33,159 nt of DNA, from positions 1 through 33,159 of the forward strand of contig NZ_JAAXKY010000080.1 of assembly GCF_012911925.1 (NCBI RefSeq). The letters are read 5' to 3'. The DNA comes from Pseudonocardia xinjiangensis (GTDB taxonomy: Bacteria; Actinomycetota; Actinomycetes; Mycobacteriales; Pseudonocardiaceae). This document shows positions 15,393-24,411 of the stretch, one piece after another. The notes under the pieces are model-generated. The model had not been told where the DNA came from and did not search any database. It worked only from the letters and a program-made list of their open reading frames with translations. Made by a program: the position numbers and the translations under genes. Numbering within the stretch: position 1 is the stretch's first letter; every line of letters begins with the position of its first letter.

Positions 15393-16105
15393 CGGAACCC
15401 GCGACGGGCCGGGCAGGGCCGGTCCGGGTGCTCGTAGTGGACGACGATCCCCTGGTGCGTTCCGCGCTGCACACGATGCTGGGCGGTACCCCGCTCGTCG
15501 AGATCGTCGGGCAGGCCGCCGACGGGACGCACGTCCCCGCCGCCGTCGCCGCCCACGACCCGCAGGTGGTGCTCATGGACATCCGGATGCCGGTGGTCGA
15601 CGGCCTCGCCGCCACCGCGGCGCTGCGCGCCCGCCCGGACGCGCCCGAGGTCATCATCCTGACCACCTTCGACACCGACGACCACGTCCTGCGCGCCCTG
15701 CGGGCCGGAGCGGCGGGGTTCGTCCTGAAGGACACGCCACCGGCGCGCATCCTCGACGCCATCCTGCGCGTCGCGGACGGCGAGACGATGCTCTCGCCCT
15801 CGGTGCTGCGACAGCTGGTCGACCACGTCACCACCGGCGAGGGCGCACGGCGGCACCGGGCCGCCGAGCGGCTCGACCGGCTCACGACGCGGGAGCGTGA
15901 GGTCGCCACCAGGATCGGCGAGGGACTCACCAACGCCGAGATCGCCGCGAGCCTCCACATGAGCGTCGCGACGGTGAAGGCCCACATCACGCGCATCCTC
16001 ACCGCCCTCGGCCTGAACAACCGGGTGCAGATCGCCCTCCTCGCCCACGACGCCGCCCCCGGCGGCGACAGTCCGACGACCGGGCGCACCCGGAACCCGA
16101 GGTAA
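15389..16105 (+). CDS. Two-component response regulator, NarL/FixJ family (LuxR HTH)
   Basis: A 238-residue DNA-binding regulator. The receiver domain (about 12-128) has the acidic pocket VVDDD (18-20), phospho-acceptor Asp64 in VLMDIRMPVVDG, the switch Thr in ILTTFD and Lys in FVLKDTPP. The C-terminal LuxR-type HTH is LTTREREVATRIGEGLTNAE with SLHMSVATVKAHITRIL. The GTG start lies inside the kinase stop (GTGA), so the pair is translationally coupled. Targets are not evident; no repeated operator was found at the neighbouring promoters. Confidence 0.92.
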   Translation: MTEPATGRAGPVRVLVVDDDPLVRSALHTMLGGTPLVEIVGQAADGTHVPAAVAAHDPQVVLMDIRMPVVDGLAATAALRARPDAPEVIILTTFDTDDHVLRALRAGAAGFVLKDTPPARILDAILRVADGETMLSPSVLRQLVDHVTTGEGARRHRAAERLDRLTTREREVATRIGEGLTNAEIAASLHMSVATVKAHITRILTALGLNNRVQIALLAHDAAPGGDSPTTGRTRNPR

Positions 16106-16244
16106 CTGCGGCCTGGTGTAGCAGCAACACCGGTCGCCGACGCTGGGACGGGTTCCTGCAGCGGGCCGTGTACCCGGTGCGGGAGGAGCGCGGCGAGGTC
16201 GTCGTCGACCTCTGACTTGCGCCCCACCCGGTCCGGGGACGAGC

Positions 16245-16502
16245 TCAGTGGTGTTTCGCGCGATCCACCGTGACCTGCAGCGCCTCCAGCAGGGCACGCG
16301 CCGAGTCGAGGCTCAGCTCCACCGCCACCCGGGCACCGGGGCCGCGGTCGGGGTTGAGGAAGTCGATGTTCACCGTGTGCGCGTCGGGGGCGTGCACGGG
16401 GTGGTCGTAGTAGACGGTCGCCGTCCGCAGCGGGAACCAGCCGTCGGGACCCTTCCCGCTGCTGGCCGCGACGTCGATCTTCTCGGTGCTGTAGGTGCAC
16501 AT
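16245..16502 (-). CDS. Small DUF6295-like protein
   Basis: An 85-residue protein starting MCTYSTEKIDVAASSGKGPD, with WFPLRTATVYYDHPVHAPD and a C-terminal helix ELSLDSARALLEALQVTVDR. I recognise it as most likely DUF6295, a family of unknown function. It has no signal peptide or membrane segment. It follows the dienelactone hydrolase-like gene by 7 bases on the same strand, so the two are co-expressed and perhaps functionally linked. The gap to the response regulator (16106-16244) holds only a short open tail with no start. Confidence 0.7.
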   Translation of the reverse strand: MCTYSTEKIDVAASSGKGPDGWFPLRTATVYYDHPVHAPDAHTVNIDFLNPDRGPGARVAVELSLDSARALLEALQVTVDRAKHH

Positions 16503-16509
16503 GGCCGGG

Positions 16510-17262
16510 TCAGGCCTTTCCGGACAGGTGGGTGGCGAAGAAGGCCTCCACGCGCTGCCAGCCGTCGATCGCGGCCGCGACCCGGTAGGCCGGCCGGTCC
16601 ACCGCGAAGAAGGCGTGCCCGGCGTCGTCGTAGCGGTGGAACTCGTACTCCTTGCCGTGGGTCTGCAGCAGCTTCTCCAGCTCGTCGACCTGGTCGGGCG
16701 ACGGGTTGGAGTCCTCGTTGCCGAACAGCCCCAGCACCGGGGCGCGCAGCTCGGCGATCCGGTCGGCCAGCGGCTGTACCCGCCACGGGAAGCCCTCGGG
16801 CGGCGTGCCCACGACGAACGCGCCGTAGCAGTCGACCGCGCCCTGGATGTCCAGCTCCAGCGCGGTCAGGAACGCCTGGCGCCCACCGGAGCAGTACCCG
16901 ATGGTGCCGACCTTGCCGTTGGACGTGGGCAGGGCGCGCAGCCACCGCACCGCACCCGCGGCGTCACCGACGAACCGGGCGTCCGGCACGCCGCCGTTGG
17001 CCCGCGCGGCGGCAGCGGCGTCGTCCGGCTCCGCGCCGGGGGCCTCGCGGCTGTAGAGGTTCACGCAGATGGCGTTGTAGCCCCGGACGGCGAACCGCCG
17101 CACGATCTCCTTGCTCTCGCGGTCGTAGCCGGGCATGTGGTGGATCACCAGTACGCCCCCACGGCTCCCGCCGTCCATCGGACGCGCGGCGTAGGCCTCG
17201 ATCTCATCGTTGTCGGCACCCTGGATGCCCACCGTTTCGGCGAGCACGGCGTCATAGCGCAC
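16510..17262 (-). CDS. Dienelactone hydrolase family protein
   Basis: A 250-residue cytoplasmic alpha/beta hydrolase. The nucleophile elbow is IGYCSGGR (Cys nucleophile, as in carboxymethylenebutenolidase), the acid is probably in FGNEDSNPSP, and the catalytic His is in DDAGHAFFA. All three are present, so it should be active on a lactone or ester; true dienelactone hydrolases act at the end of chlorocatechol degradation. The start is GTG 17262 with GGAG about 11 bases upstream. It is followed by the DUF6295-like gene in the same operon. A 153-bp gap separates it from the nine-gene operon upstream, so it probably has its own promoter. Confidence 0.85.
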   Translation of the reverse strand: MRYDAVLAETVGIQGADNDEIEAYAARPMDGGSRGGVLVIHHMPGYDRESKEIVRRFAVRGYNAICVNLYSREAPGAEPDDAAAAARANGGVPDARFVGDAAGAVRWLRALPTSNGKVGTIGYCSGGRQAFLTALELDIQGAVDCYGAFVVGTPPEGFPWRVQPLADRIAELRAPVLGLFGNEDSNPSPDQVDELEKLLQTHGKEYEFHRYDDAGHAFFAVDRPAYRVAAAIDGWQRVEAFFATHLSGKA

Positions 17263-17415
17263 GGAGGTCTTCTCCTCTGATCGTCGGGATCCGACGGACG
17301 CCGGATCCCGACCCCTTCATACCGCCGCAAGCAGTCATCCGGCTGCGGTGGGCCCTGGCATCCGGGACAGGCCCCGCGACCAGGCGTGGAGGAATGTCCT
17401 GAGTGTCCATTGTGG

Positions 17416-18555
17416 CTACTTCAGGGGCAGCGCCGCGCACGCGCCCGGGTAGAGCTCGCGGTAGGCGGCGACCCGCCCGAACGGGGTGACCACCGACTCG
17501 GCCTGCAGCACGGCGTGGACGATCGCCCGGGCGAAGGCGCGCTCCGCTGCCGCCAGCACGGCAGGCAGCGGGTCGTCCGGACCGCCGCCATCGTCGCTGC
17601 CCGGCACGGACACCGCGAACACGGTGTCGCCGTCGGTGCGGCTGTGCACCGGGGATATCGCACGGGCCATCCCCCGCTGCCCGGCGGCCGCCAGCCGGTG
17701 GACGGCTGCGGCGTCGAGCGGGGCGTCGGTGGCGACGGCTCCGATCACCGTGTTGGGGCCGAGCGCCGGGTCGGGCCCGGTCCCCGGGACGGGCAGGGCG
17801 AGCCCGGTCCGCGCCCGGCCCGGTTCCGCGAGGCGGCGCTGCGCCGCGGTGTGCTCCGCGGCCGACGGGGTGGCGAGGGGGAACTCGCCGTCGGCCCCGA
17901 GACCGAGCGCGTACGGGAGCCCGGTGGCCGGGTCGAGCGTGGAGCCGTGGGCGTTCACCGCGGCGAGCGCGCCGACCACGGTGCCGCCGGGCAGCACGGC
18001 GCTCGCCGTCCCGATCCCGCCCTTCAGCTCCGCGGTGACCGCCCCGGTACCGGCCCCGACGCAGCCCTGCGCCACCGGTGCGAACGCGGGCGAGTCCGCC
18101 GCCGCCTGCGCCGCACGCCGACCGAACGCGGCGTCGGGCCGGGCGCCGAACTCCCCTCCCCGGCCCAGGTCGTACAGCGCCGCCGCCGGCACCAGCGGGA
18201 GCAGGAGCCCCGGCTGGGCGGCCACCACCCGGGTACCCCGGCCGTCGGCGGCGAGCCACTCCAGCACCCCGGCCGCCGCCGCGAGGCCGTAGGCGCTCCC
18301 GCCGGTGAGCACCACGGCGTGCGCCGACGCCCCGCCGGCCCGCAGGTCCAGCGCCGCGGTGTCCCGCGTGGCCGGACCGCCACCGATCACCTCGACGGCG
18401 GTCGGGGCGCCCGACGGCGGGAGCAGCACCACGGTGGTGCCGGTGAGGAAGCCCTCCCCCACGCGCGTGTCGTGCCCGATCCGGACGCCGGGGACGTCGG
18501 TGATCGCGTTGTACGGGCCGGGGACGGTACCGGCAGGCGAGGATCTCCGAGTCAT
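17416..18555 (-). CDS. P1/S58 family aminopeptidase (DmpA-like, L-aminopeptidase/D-esterase)
   Basis: A 379-residue self-processing peptidase of the DmpA/BapA family, which cleaves N-terminal residues from peptides, amides, D-amino acid esters or beta-peptides. Family marks are YNAITDVPGVRIGHDT at the N-terminus, GGPATRDT, LTGGSAYGLAAAAGV, CVGAGTGAVTAELKGGIGTA and NAHGS. By analogy with DmpA (nucleophile just before xxVIxxATDAPL), autocleavage should occur between Asn268 and Thr269 in GPNTVIGAVATDAPL, making Thr269 the N-terminal nucleophile. The ATG at 18555 overlaps the upstream ATPase stop (ATGA). It is the last gene of the peptide-transporter operon, so it probably trims the imported compound in the cytoplasm. 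Confidence 0.88.
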   Translation of the reverse strand: MTRRSSPAGTVPGPYNAITDVPGVRIGHDTRVGEGFLTGTTVVLLPPSGAPTAVEVIGGGPATRDTAALDLRAGGASAHAVVLTGGSAYGLAAAAGVLEWLAADGRGTRVVAAQPGLLLPLVPAAALYDLGRGGEFGARPDAAFGRRAAQAAADSPAFAPVAQGCVGAGTGAVTAELKGGIGTASAVLPGGTVVGALAAVNAHGSTLDPATGLPYALGLGADGEFPLATPSAAEHTAAQRRLAEPGRARTGLALPVPGTGPDPALGPNTVIGAVATDAPLDAAAVHRLAAAGQRGMARAISPVHSRTDGDTVFAVSVPGSDDGGGPDDPLPAVLAAAERAFARAIVHAVLQAESVVTPFGRVAAYRELYPGACAALPLK

Positions 18556-19406
18556 ACCTGCTCCCGGTCGGGCAGCTGCGGGACCGCGGCGAGCAGCCGC
18601 CGGGTGTAGGGGTGGGACGGCGCGGCCAGCACGTCGGCGGTCCGGCCGCGCTCGACGACCCCACCTTCGTGCAGCACCATGATCTGCTCGCACAGCCGGT
18701 GCATCGCGCCGATGTCGTGCGAGACGAGCACCAGCGCCAGTCCGAGGTCGGCGGCCAGCCCCCGCAGCAGGTCCATGACCTGCCCGCGCACCGCGACGTC
18801 GAGCGCCGAGAGCGGCTCGTCCCCGACCAGCACGCGCGGTCCGGGGGCGAGTGCGCGGGCGATCGCGATCCGCTGCCGCTGGCCACCGGAGAACTCGTGC
18901 GGGTACCGGTCCTTGGCCGGTCCCGGCTCCAGCCCGACGGCACCGAGCAGCTCGGCGACCCGCGCCGCGTGGTCGCCCGGCACGTCGAGGCACTCGAGGG
19001 GTTCCGCCACGATGTCGGCCACCCGCATCCGCGGGTCGAGGGAGGCGAACGGGTCCTGCAGCACGACCTGCACCTCCCGCCGGAACCACCGCAGCGTCCG
19101 CGGCGGTCCGGGCTCAACCGCACGACCGCGGTAGCTGACCGCTCCCGCGTCGGCCCGGTCCAGTGCCAGCAGCAGCCGGACCAGCGTGGACTTGCCCGAC
19201 CCCGACTCACCGACGATCCCGACGCTGCCGCCGGCGGCCAGCTCCAGGTCGACCCCGCGCAGGGCGTGGCGGACCGGGCGCCTGTGCAGGAGCCGCTGCC
19301 GGGGCAGGGGGTAGTGCCGGTGCAGTGCCTCGGCGCGCAGCAGCACGTCCGCGCTCCCCGCAGCCTCGCCGTCCACCGCTGTCTCCCCTCCGGCGTCCCC
19401 GCTCAC
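18552..19406 (-). CDS. Peptide-type ABC transporter ATPase (DppF/OppF class)
   Basis: A 284-residue ATPase. It has Walker A GESGSGKST, Q-loop VVLQDPFASLDPRM, signature EFSGGQRQRIAIARAL, Walker B VLVGDEPLSALDV and H-loop LVSHD. The C-terminal SHPYTRRLL is the mark of oligopeptide transporter ATPases. GTG 19404-19406 overlaps the stop of the partner ATPase (GTGA). It forms a heterodimer with the DppD-class protein to drive import. Confidence 0.9.
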   Translation of the reverse strand: MSGDAGGETAVDGEAAGSADVLLRAEALHRHYPLPRQRLLHRRPVRHALRGVDLELAAGGSVGIVGESGSGKSTLVRLLLALDRADAGAVSYRGRAVEPGPPRTLRWFRREVQVVLQDPFASLDPRMRVADIVAEPLECLDVPGDHAARVAELLGAVGLEPGPAKDRYPHEFSGGQRQRIAIARALAPGPRVLVGDEPLSALDVAVRGQVMDLLRGLAADLGLALVLVSHDIGAMHRLCEQIMVLHEGGVVERGRTADVLAAPSHPYTRRLLAAVPQLPDREQV

Positions 19407-20218
19407 GATCCCTGCCCCACGGTCCCGACGGGTGCTGGGGCCTGCCAGCTCGTGCGCCGCGCCGCCGCGACCAGCGCCTGCGTCACCGGGTCCCGCGGCT
19501 GGTGCAGCACCTGCTCCACCGGGCCGTACTCGCGGACCCGACCGTCGGCCAGCACCGCCACCCGCCGGGCGATCTGCGCGACCACGGCGAGGTCGTGGCT
19601 GATGAACAGGAGGGCGGTGCCGCGGCGGCGCACCAGGTCGTCGAGCAGCCCCAGCACCTCGGCCTGGACGGTGACGTCGAGCGCGGTGGTGGGCTCGTCG
19701 GCGATCAGCAGGTCGGGCTCCCCCGCGAGCGCGATCGCGATGCCCACCCGCTGGCGCTGGCCGCCGGAGAGCTGGTGCGGGTAGGCGCGGACCAGCACCT
19801 CCGGGTCGGGCAGCCCCACCGTGGCGGCCAGCTCGACGGCCCGGCGGGCCGCGGCGGACCGGGAGGCGCCGGTGAGCCGGCGCACCGGTCCGGCGATCTG
19901 CGCGCCGACCCGCATCAGCGGGTCCAGCGCCGTCGCCGGCTCCTGGAACACCATCCCGATCCGGCTGCCCCGCACCCGGGCCAGCTCGCGGTCCGAGCCG
20001 CCGGCGAGCTCGCTCCCGGCCAGCCGGACGCTGCCGCTGACCGTGGCACCGTCGGGCAGCAGACCGATCGCGGCGAGCGCGGTGAGCGACTTCCCCGACC
20101 CGGAGGCGCCGATCAGGCCGAGCCGCTCTCCCGCGTCGAGGCGGAGCGAGACGTCGTCCACCACGGCCCGGCCGCCGAAGCGGACGGTCAGGCCCTCGAT
20201 CTCCAGCAGCGCCGTCAC
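19403..20218 (-). CDS. Peptide-type ABC transporter ATPase (DppD/OppD class)
   Basis: A 271-residue ATPase. It has Walker A GASGSGKS, Q-loop MVFQEPATALDPLM, signature QLSGGQRQRVGIAIAL, Walker B LLIADEPTTALDV and H-loop FISHD. The C-terminal region is shorter than in many OppD proteins and the usual HPYT is replaced by DPVT, and I see no cysteine cluster for an iron-sulfur site. GTG 20216-20218 overlaps the permease stop (GTGA), which decides the start. It pairs with the DppF-class ATPase encoded next. Confidence 0.9.
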   Translation of the reverse strand: MTALLEIEGLTVRFGGRAVVDDVSLRLDAGERLGLIGASGSGKSLTALAAIGLLPDGATVSGSVRLAGSELAGGSDRELARVRGSRIGMVFQEPATALDPLMRVGAQIAGPVRRLTGASRSAAARRAVELAATVGLPDPEVLVRAYPHQLSGGQRQRVGIAIALAGEPDLLIADEPTTALDVTVQAEVLGLLDDLVRRRGTALLFISHDLAVVAQIARRVAVLADGRVREYGPVEQVLHQPRDPVTQALVAAARRTSWQAPAPVGTVGQGS

Positions 20219-21072
20219 GGCAGCACCTCCACGGCGGGCGCCGCCTGCCCCGGCAACCGCATCCTCGGGTCGATGGCGTCGCGCAGTGCGTCGCCGAGGA
20301 GGGTGAACCCGAGCACGACGACGGCGATCGCGCACCCCGGCCAGACCACCACCAGCGGGTGCACGGTGACGTACTGCTGCAGGTCCTGCAGCATCCGTCC
20401 CCAGGACGGGGTGGGCGGCGGGGTGCCGAACCCGAGGTAGGACAGCGCCGCCTCGGCGAGCACCGCCAGCGCGAGCACGAGCGAGAGCTGCACGACGAGC
20501 ACGGGCGCGACGTTCGGCAGTACGTGGCGACGGACGATGCGCCCGGTGCCCGCCCCGGCCACCTCCGCGGCCAGCACGTAGTCGGCGCCGAGCACCGAGG
20601 TCATCTCCGCCCGCGCGACGCGGGCGACGTTCACGCCGGTGCCGATGCCGATGGCGACGACCGCCGTCCACACCGAGCCGCCGTAGACCGCGGCCAGCAC
20701 CATCGCGAGCAGCAGCGTCGGCAGCGCCACCAGCACGTCGATCAGGTGCGCGACCACCTCGCCACCGTGGCGGGGGACGGCGGCGAGCACGGCGAGGCCC
20801 ACCCCCACGACGGCGGCCACCACGGTGGCGGTGGCCGCGGTGAACGCCGTGACCCGGGCGCCCGCCAGCAGCTGGCTCGCCAGGTCGCGGCCGCTGCCGT
20901 CGGTGCCGAGCAGGTGCCCGCCCGAGAGCGGTGGCAGCCACGTGGAGGCCGGGTCGACCAGCGTCGGGTCGAACGGAGTCCACACCAGCGACACCAGCGC
21001 GCCGAGCACGAGCAGCGCCACCACGACGGCGCCCGCGAGGCCGGTGGGGCTGCGCAGCACCCGGCGCGTCAC
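20215..21072 (-). CDS. Peptide-type ABC transporter permease (DppC/OppC class)
   Basis: A 285-residue inner membrane protein with about six segments. The N-terminal segment is followed by the periplasmic signature HLLGTDGSGRDLASQLLAGA, typical of DppC (LGTDxxGRD). The EAA loop is around AAEVAGAGTGRIVRRHVLPN, and SYLGFGTPPPTPSWGRML is the C-terminal mark of the family. GTG 21070-21072 overlaps the DppB-class stop (GTGA). It forms the channel with that permease. Confidence 0.92.
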   Translation of the reverse strand: MTRRVLRSPTGLAGAVVVALLVLGALVSLVWTPFDPTLVDPASTWLPPLSGGHLLGTDGSGRDLASQLLAGARVTAFTAATATVVAAVVGVGLAVLAAVPRHGGEVVAHLIDVLVALPTLLLAMVLAAVYGGSVWTAVVAIGIGTGVNVARVARAEMTSVLGADYVLAAEVAGAGTGRIVRRHVLPNVAPVLVVQLSLVLALAVLAEAALSYLGFGTPPPTPSWGRMLQDLQQYVTVHPLVVVWPGCAIAVVVLGFTLLGDALRDAIDPRMRLPGQAAPAVEVLP

Positions 21073-22019
21073 CGGCTCACCCGCAGCCGGGGGTCGATCA
21101 GGCGGTGGGCCACGTCGACGAGGAAGCCGATCGTGAGCACCGCCCCGGTGAGCAGCAGCACCTCACCCTGCACCTTCACCAGGTCGCGGTTGCCGACGTC
21201 GGTGAGCAGCATCTGCCCCACTCCCGGCAGCGCGAACACCGCCTCGACGACGACCGCCCCCACCAGCAACGCGGCCACCTGCAGTCCCAGGATCGACACG
21301 ACCGGCAGCGCCGCGTTGCGCAGGCCGTGGCGCAGCAGCGCTCCCGTCCGGGTCAGGCCGGTGGCCCGGGCGGTGCGCAGGAAGTCCTGGTTCAGCACGC
21401 CGAGGGTGGCCGACCGCACGAACCGCAGCAGCACCGCGCCCTCGGCCAGAGCCAGCGTGACGGCAGGCAGCACCAGGCTGCGCACGGCCCGCACGGGCTG
21501 CTCCCAGCCCGCGGTGGGGAACCCCTGCGCGGGGAGCCAGCGCAGCCACACCGCGAACACGATCGCCAGCACCAGGCCCACCCACAGCGTCGGCAGCGCG
21601 ATGCCCAGCTGGCTGCCGACCGAGATGACGACGCCGAGCCGCCGCCGGTGCGCGATCGCGGCGAGGACCCCGAGCGGGACCGCCACCAGCACCGACAGCA
21701 GCATGGCCACGGCGACCAGCGGCGCCGTGACCGTCAGCTTCTCGCCCAGCTCCGCCGACACCGACACGCCGCTCAGGGCCGAGGTGCCGAAGTCGCCGGC
21801 GAGCACGCCCCCGACCCAGGTGGCGTACTGCACGGCCAGCGGCCGGTCCGTGCCCAGCTCGTGGCGCAGCGACGCGACCTGCGCCGGCGTCGCCTGCACC
21901 CCGGCGATCACCTGGGCCATGTCCCCGGACAGCAGCTGCAGCAGGAGGAAGATCAGCACGCTCGCCGCGAACAGCGACGCCGCGAACAGCGCGGTGCGAC
22001 GCACCAGGAACACGACCAC
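21069..22019 (-). CDS. Peptide-type ABC transporter permease (DppB/OppB class)
   Basis: A 316-residue inner membrane protein. The first segment is at VRRTALFAASLFAASVLIFL, followed by LRHELGTDRPLAVQYATWVG and GDFGTSALSGVSVSAEL (usual GDLGxS). The EAA loop is ARATGLTRTGALLRHGLRNA. The end is FLVDVAHRLIDPRLRVSR, typical of DppB. The start is GTG 22017-22019. It lies 10 bases after the binding protein gene, one of only two junctions in this operon that is not a 4-base overlap. Confidence 0.92.
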   Translation of the reverse strand: MVVFLVRRTALFAASLFAASVLIFLLLQLLSGDMAQVIAGVQATPAQVASLRHELGTDRPLAVQYATWVGGVLAGDFGTSALSGVSVSAELGEKLTVTAPLVAVAMLLSVLVAVPLGVLAAIAHRRRLGVVISVGSQLGIALPTLWVGLVLAIVFAVWLRWLPAQGFPTAGWEQPVRAVRSLVLPAVTLALAEGAVLLRFVRSATLGVLNQDFLRTARATGLTRTGALLRHGLRNAALPVVSILGLQVAALLVGAVVVEAVFALPGVGQMLLTDVGNRDLVKVQGEVLLLTGAVLTIGFLVDVAHRLIDPRLRVSR

Positions 22020-22029
22020 GGCTGCCTCG

Positions 22030-23544
22030 CTACTGCGCGGCCGAGGCCGTGACCTGCGCGAGGTCGAGCCGTGAGTTCGTCTCCCTCGTGGGGAACCCGG
22101 TGACGCCCGCGCGGAGCACGACGAGGCTGGTCGGGCTGTAGAGCCAGTCGCTCACCGCGTCCTCGGAGATCTTCCGCGCGACCTGCCGGTACAGCCCGTC
22201 GCGCTCGGCATCGCTCGCGGCGGTCGACGCCTGGTCGGCCCACTGCTGGACCTGCGCGTCGGAGTAGCGCCAGTAGTAGTCCGGGTTCGCGTAGTTCCCG
22301 ATGTCGCGCGCCTCGGCGTGGTCGACGATCGACAGGTCGTAGTCCGCCTTCGTGTAGACGCGGTCGAGCCAGGTCGCGAACTCCACCGGCTCGTAGCGCA
22401 CCCGGATCCCCACCTGCCCGAGCTGCGACGCCACGTACTCGCCGATCCTCGCGGAGTAGATGTTCGGCACCACGAGGGTCAGGTCCAGCCCCGACCCGAA
22501 CCCGGTCTCGGCGAGCAGCGCCTTCGCCGCCGGGGGGTCGTAGGGGTCGATGGAGGTGAGCCCGGCGTCGAACCACGGGTCGGTGGGCGCGACGCCGCTG
22601 CCGATGCGCTGCCCCTTGCCTGCCAGTGCCACGCGGATCAGGCCGTCCTTGTCGATCGCCTGCCGGATCGCGTGGCGCACGCGTACGTCGGCGAGCGGGC
22701 CGCGGCCGTTGTTGATGCCCAGCACGAACTTGTCGCTGGTGACGCCCTCGGCGACCGTGAAGTCGGGGCCCTGGAACTGGGACAGGAGCGTGGGGTCGGG
22801 CCCGGTCTCCACGTCGGTCTCGCCGGTGAGCTGGGCGTTGTTGGCGGCGGTGGTGTCGGGGATGTAGTGCAGCACCACGCCGGAGAGGTTCGCGGGCTGT
22901 CCCCAGTAGTGCTCGTTGCGCGCCAGCGTGATGGACGACCCGCGCTGCCAGGAGCGGATCACGAACGGCCCGCTGCCGTTGGCGGTGCCGGCGAGCGTGG
23001 CAGGGTCGGTGCCCTGCTTCAGCACCGCGGCGGCGCGGTCGGTGAGGGCGTAGGTGAAGTTGGCGTCGCGACGCGAGAGCGTGATCACGACGGTGTGCGG
23101 GTCGGGGGCGTCGACGCCGGTGACCGCGGCGAAGTCCGCCTTGTTCGGGTTCTTCGACTCCGGTGCGATCACGTTCCGGTAGGACCACACGACGTCGGCG
23201 GACGTGAGCGGGGAGCCGTCGGCGAAGGTGAGACCGTCGTGCAGCCGGAACGTGTAGGTGAGCCCGTCGGGGGACGTGCTGACGTCCTGCGCGAGCAGCG
23301 GCACGATCGCGCCGCCGGCGTCGCGGGTGAGCAGCCCCTCGTAGACGTTGTCGAGCAGGAGCTGGGAGATCGCGGCGCCCGCCACGCTGGTGATGTCGAG
23401 GCTGGTCGGCTCCAGCACCAGCCGCACGTCGAGCGTGGTGTCGGCCGCCGGGGCGCCCGCCCCGCCCGACTCCGCACCGCTGCAGGCGACCGCCAGCACA
23501 GCGGCCGCGAGCAGCAGGGGGACGAGTCGTCTGACCCGGATCAC
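22030..23544 (-). CDS. Substrate-binding lipoprotein of peptide ABC transporter (SBP family 5)
   Basis: A 504-residue extracellular lipoprotein. The signal peptide MIRVRRLVPLLLAAAVLAVA ends in the lipobox LAVAC with Cys21 as the lipidation site. The mature part shows the family 5 pattern: VLEPTSLDITSVAG, YEGLLTRD, the segment GLTYTFRLHDGLTFADGSPL, and late motifs for ligand binding. GTG 23544 has a strong AAGGAG site 6 bases upstream, probably giving the higher expression binding proteins need. It captures a peptide or peptide-like ligand and hands it to the permeases encoded next. The ligand cannot be read from sequence. Confidence 0.93.
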   Translation of the reverse strand: MIRVRRLVPLLLAAAVLAVACSGAESGGAGAPAADTTLDVRLVLEPTSLDITSVAGAAISQLLLDNVYEGLLTRDAGGAIVPLLAQDVSTSPDGLTYTFRLHDGLTFADGSPLTSADVVWSYRNVIAPESKNPNKADFAAVTGVDAPDPHTVVITLSRRDANFTYALTDRAAAVLKQGTDPATLAGTANGSGPFVIRSWQRGSSITLARNEHYWGQPANLSGVVLHYIPDTTAANNAQLTGETDVETGPDPTLLSQFQGPDFTVAEGVTSDKFVLGINNGRGPLADVRVRHAIRQAIDKDGLIRVALAGKGQRIGSGVAPTDPWFDAGLTSIDPYDPPAAKALLAETGFGSGLDLTLVVPNIYSARIGEYVASQLGQVGIRVRYEPVEFATWLDRVYTKADYDLSIVDHAEARDIGNYANPDYYWRYSDAQVQQWADQASTAASDAERDGLYRQVARKISEDAVSDWLYSPTSLVVLRAGVTGFPTRETNSRLDLAQVTASAAQ

Positions 23545-23553
23545 GGACTCTCC

Positions 23554-24411
23554 TTACGGGGTGGGGACGGACGTGACCGCCGCGACGAACCGGAGCAGCT
23601 CGGCGTGGACCTCGCCGCGGTCCAGCTCGTGCAGGACGTTGTGCCGGTCACCCGGGTACACGACGACCCGCGCGCGGGGCAGCAGCTCACCCACGGCCAC
23701 CGCGCCCGCCGCCGGGGCGATGTCGTCCTCGGCGCCGTGCAGCAGCAGCACCGGGAGGTGGTCGAGCGCACCGTCGGTGACCGCGGCGCGGGTGCGCGCC
23801 CCCGCCGCGGTGAGTGCCGCGAGGGTCTGCGGGCGCAGGCCGCCGTCCCACACCAGTGGGTCCTCGCGCACAAGCCTGGCCTGCTCGGGGTCGCGTACCA
23901 GCTCGGACGGGTCCTTGCGCAGCTCCATCGGGTCGACCCCGGACGCGAGGAGTGCGCTCAGCCCCTGTCCGCCGTCGAGCAGCGAGGAACCGGCCAGTAC
24001 GAGCCCCGCGGTGTCGGCGGCGGGATCGGCAGCCGGACCGCTGACGGTGCCGGTGCGGATCTCCCCGACCAGCAGCGTGGCCACGGTCGCGCCGAGCGAG
24101 TGCCCGGCCACCACCACCGGGACCCGGGGCCACGCCGACCGGGCCTTGGTGAGCAGGGTCTCGGCGTCGGCCACGAGATCGTCGACGCTCTCGACGAGGA
24201 CCCGCTCGCCGTCGCTGTAGCCGTGGCCGGCCTGGTCGAGCGCCCACGTCCCGACGCCCATCTCCGCCGCCGCCTCCGCGAGCGGGCCGTACTGCCCGCT
24301 GTGCTCACCGAGGCCGTGCAGCAGCACCAGCAGGGCCACCGGACGGCCGCCCGGCTCCCAGCGCCGGAAGTGGATCCTGCCCCGGCGCCCCGCGAACCAA
24401 CCCCTGATCAT
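23554..24411 (-). CDS. Alpha/beta hydrolase, monoacylglycerol lipase-like (serine hydrolase)
   Basis: A 285-residue cytoplasmic hydrolase. Marks of the Hydrolase_4/monoacylglycerol lipase group are LLHGLGEHSGQY, DQAGHGYSDGER and the elbow VAGHSLGA with nucleophile Ser105. The acid is Asp229 or Asp230 (HGAEDD), and His257 lies in DRHNVLHEL, corresponding to the RHVLHKE motif of the family. The complete triad predicts an esterase or lipase. ATG 24409-24411 overlaps the stop of the MetY-like gene (ATGA). In this operon it may cleave an ester or acyl group from the imported compound. Confidence 0.87.
   Translation of the reverse strand: MIRGWFAGRRGRIHFRRWEPGGRPVALLVLLHGLGEHSGQYGPLAEAAAEMGVGTWALDQAGHGYSDGERVLVESVDDLVADAETLLTKARSAWPRVPVVVAGHSLGATVATLLVGEIRTGTVSGPAADPAADTAGLVLAGSSLLDGGQGLSALLASGVDPMELRKDPSELVRDPEQARLVREDPLVWDGGLRPQTLAALTAAGARTRAAVTDGALDHLPVLLLHGAEDDIAPAAGAVAVGELLPRARVVVYPGDRHNVLHELDRGEVHAELLRFVAAVTSVPTP

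Noticed and set aside
16106..16215. Short frame ending RRWDGFLQRAVYPVREER before the DUF6295-like gene
   Set aside because: No start codon or ribosome site and under 35 codons; at most a remnant of a lost gene.
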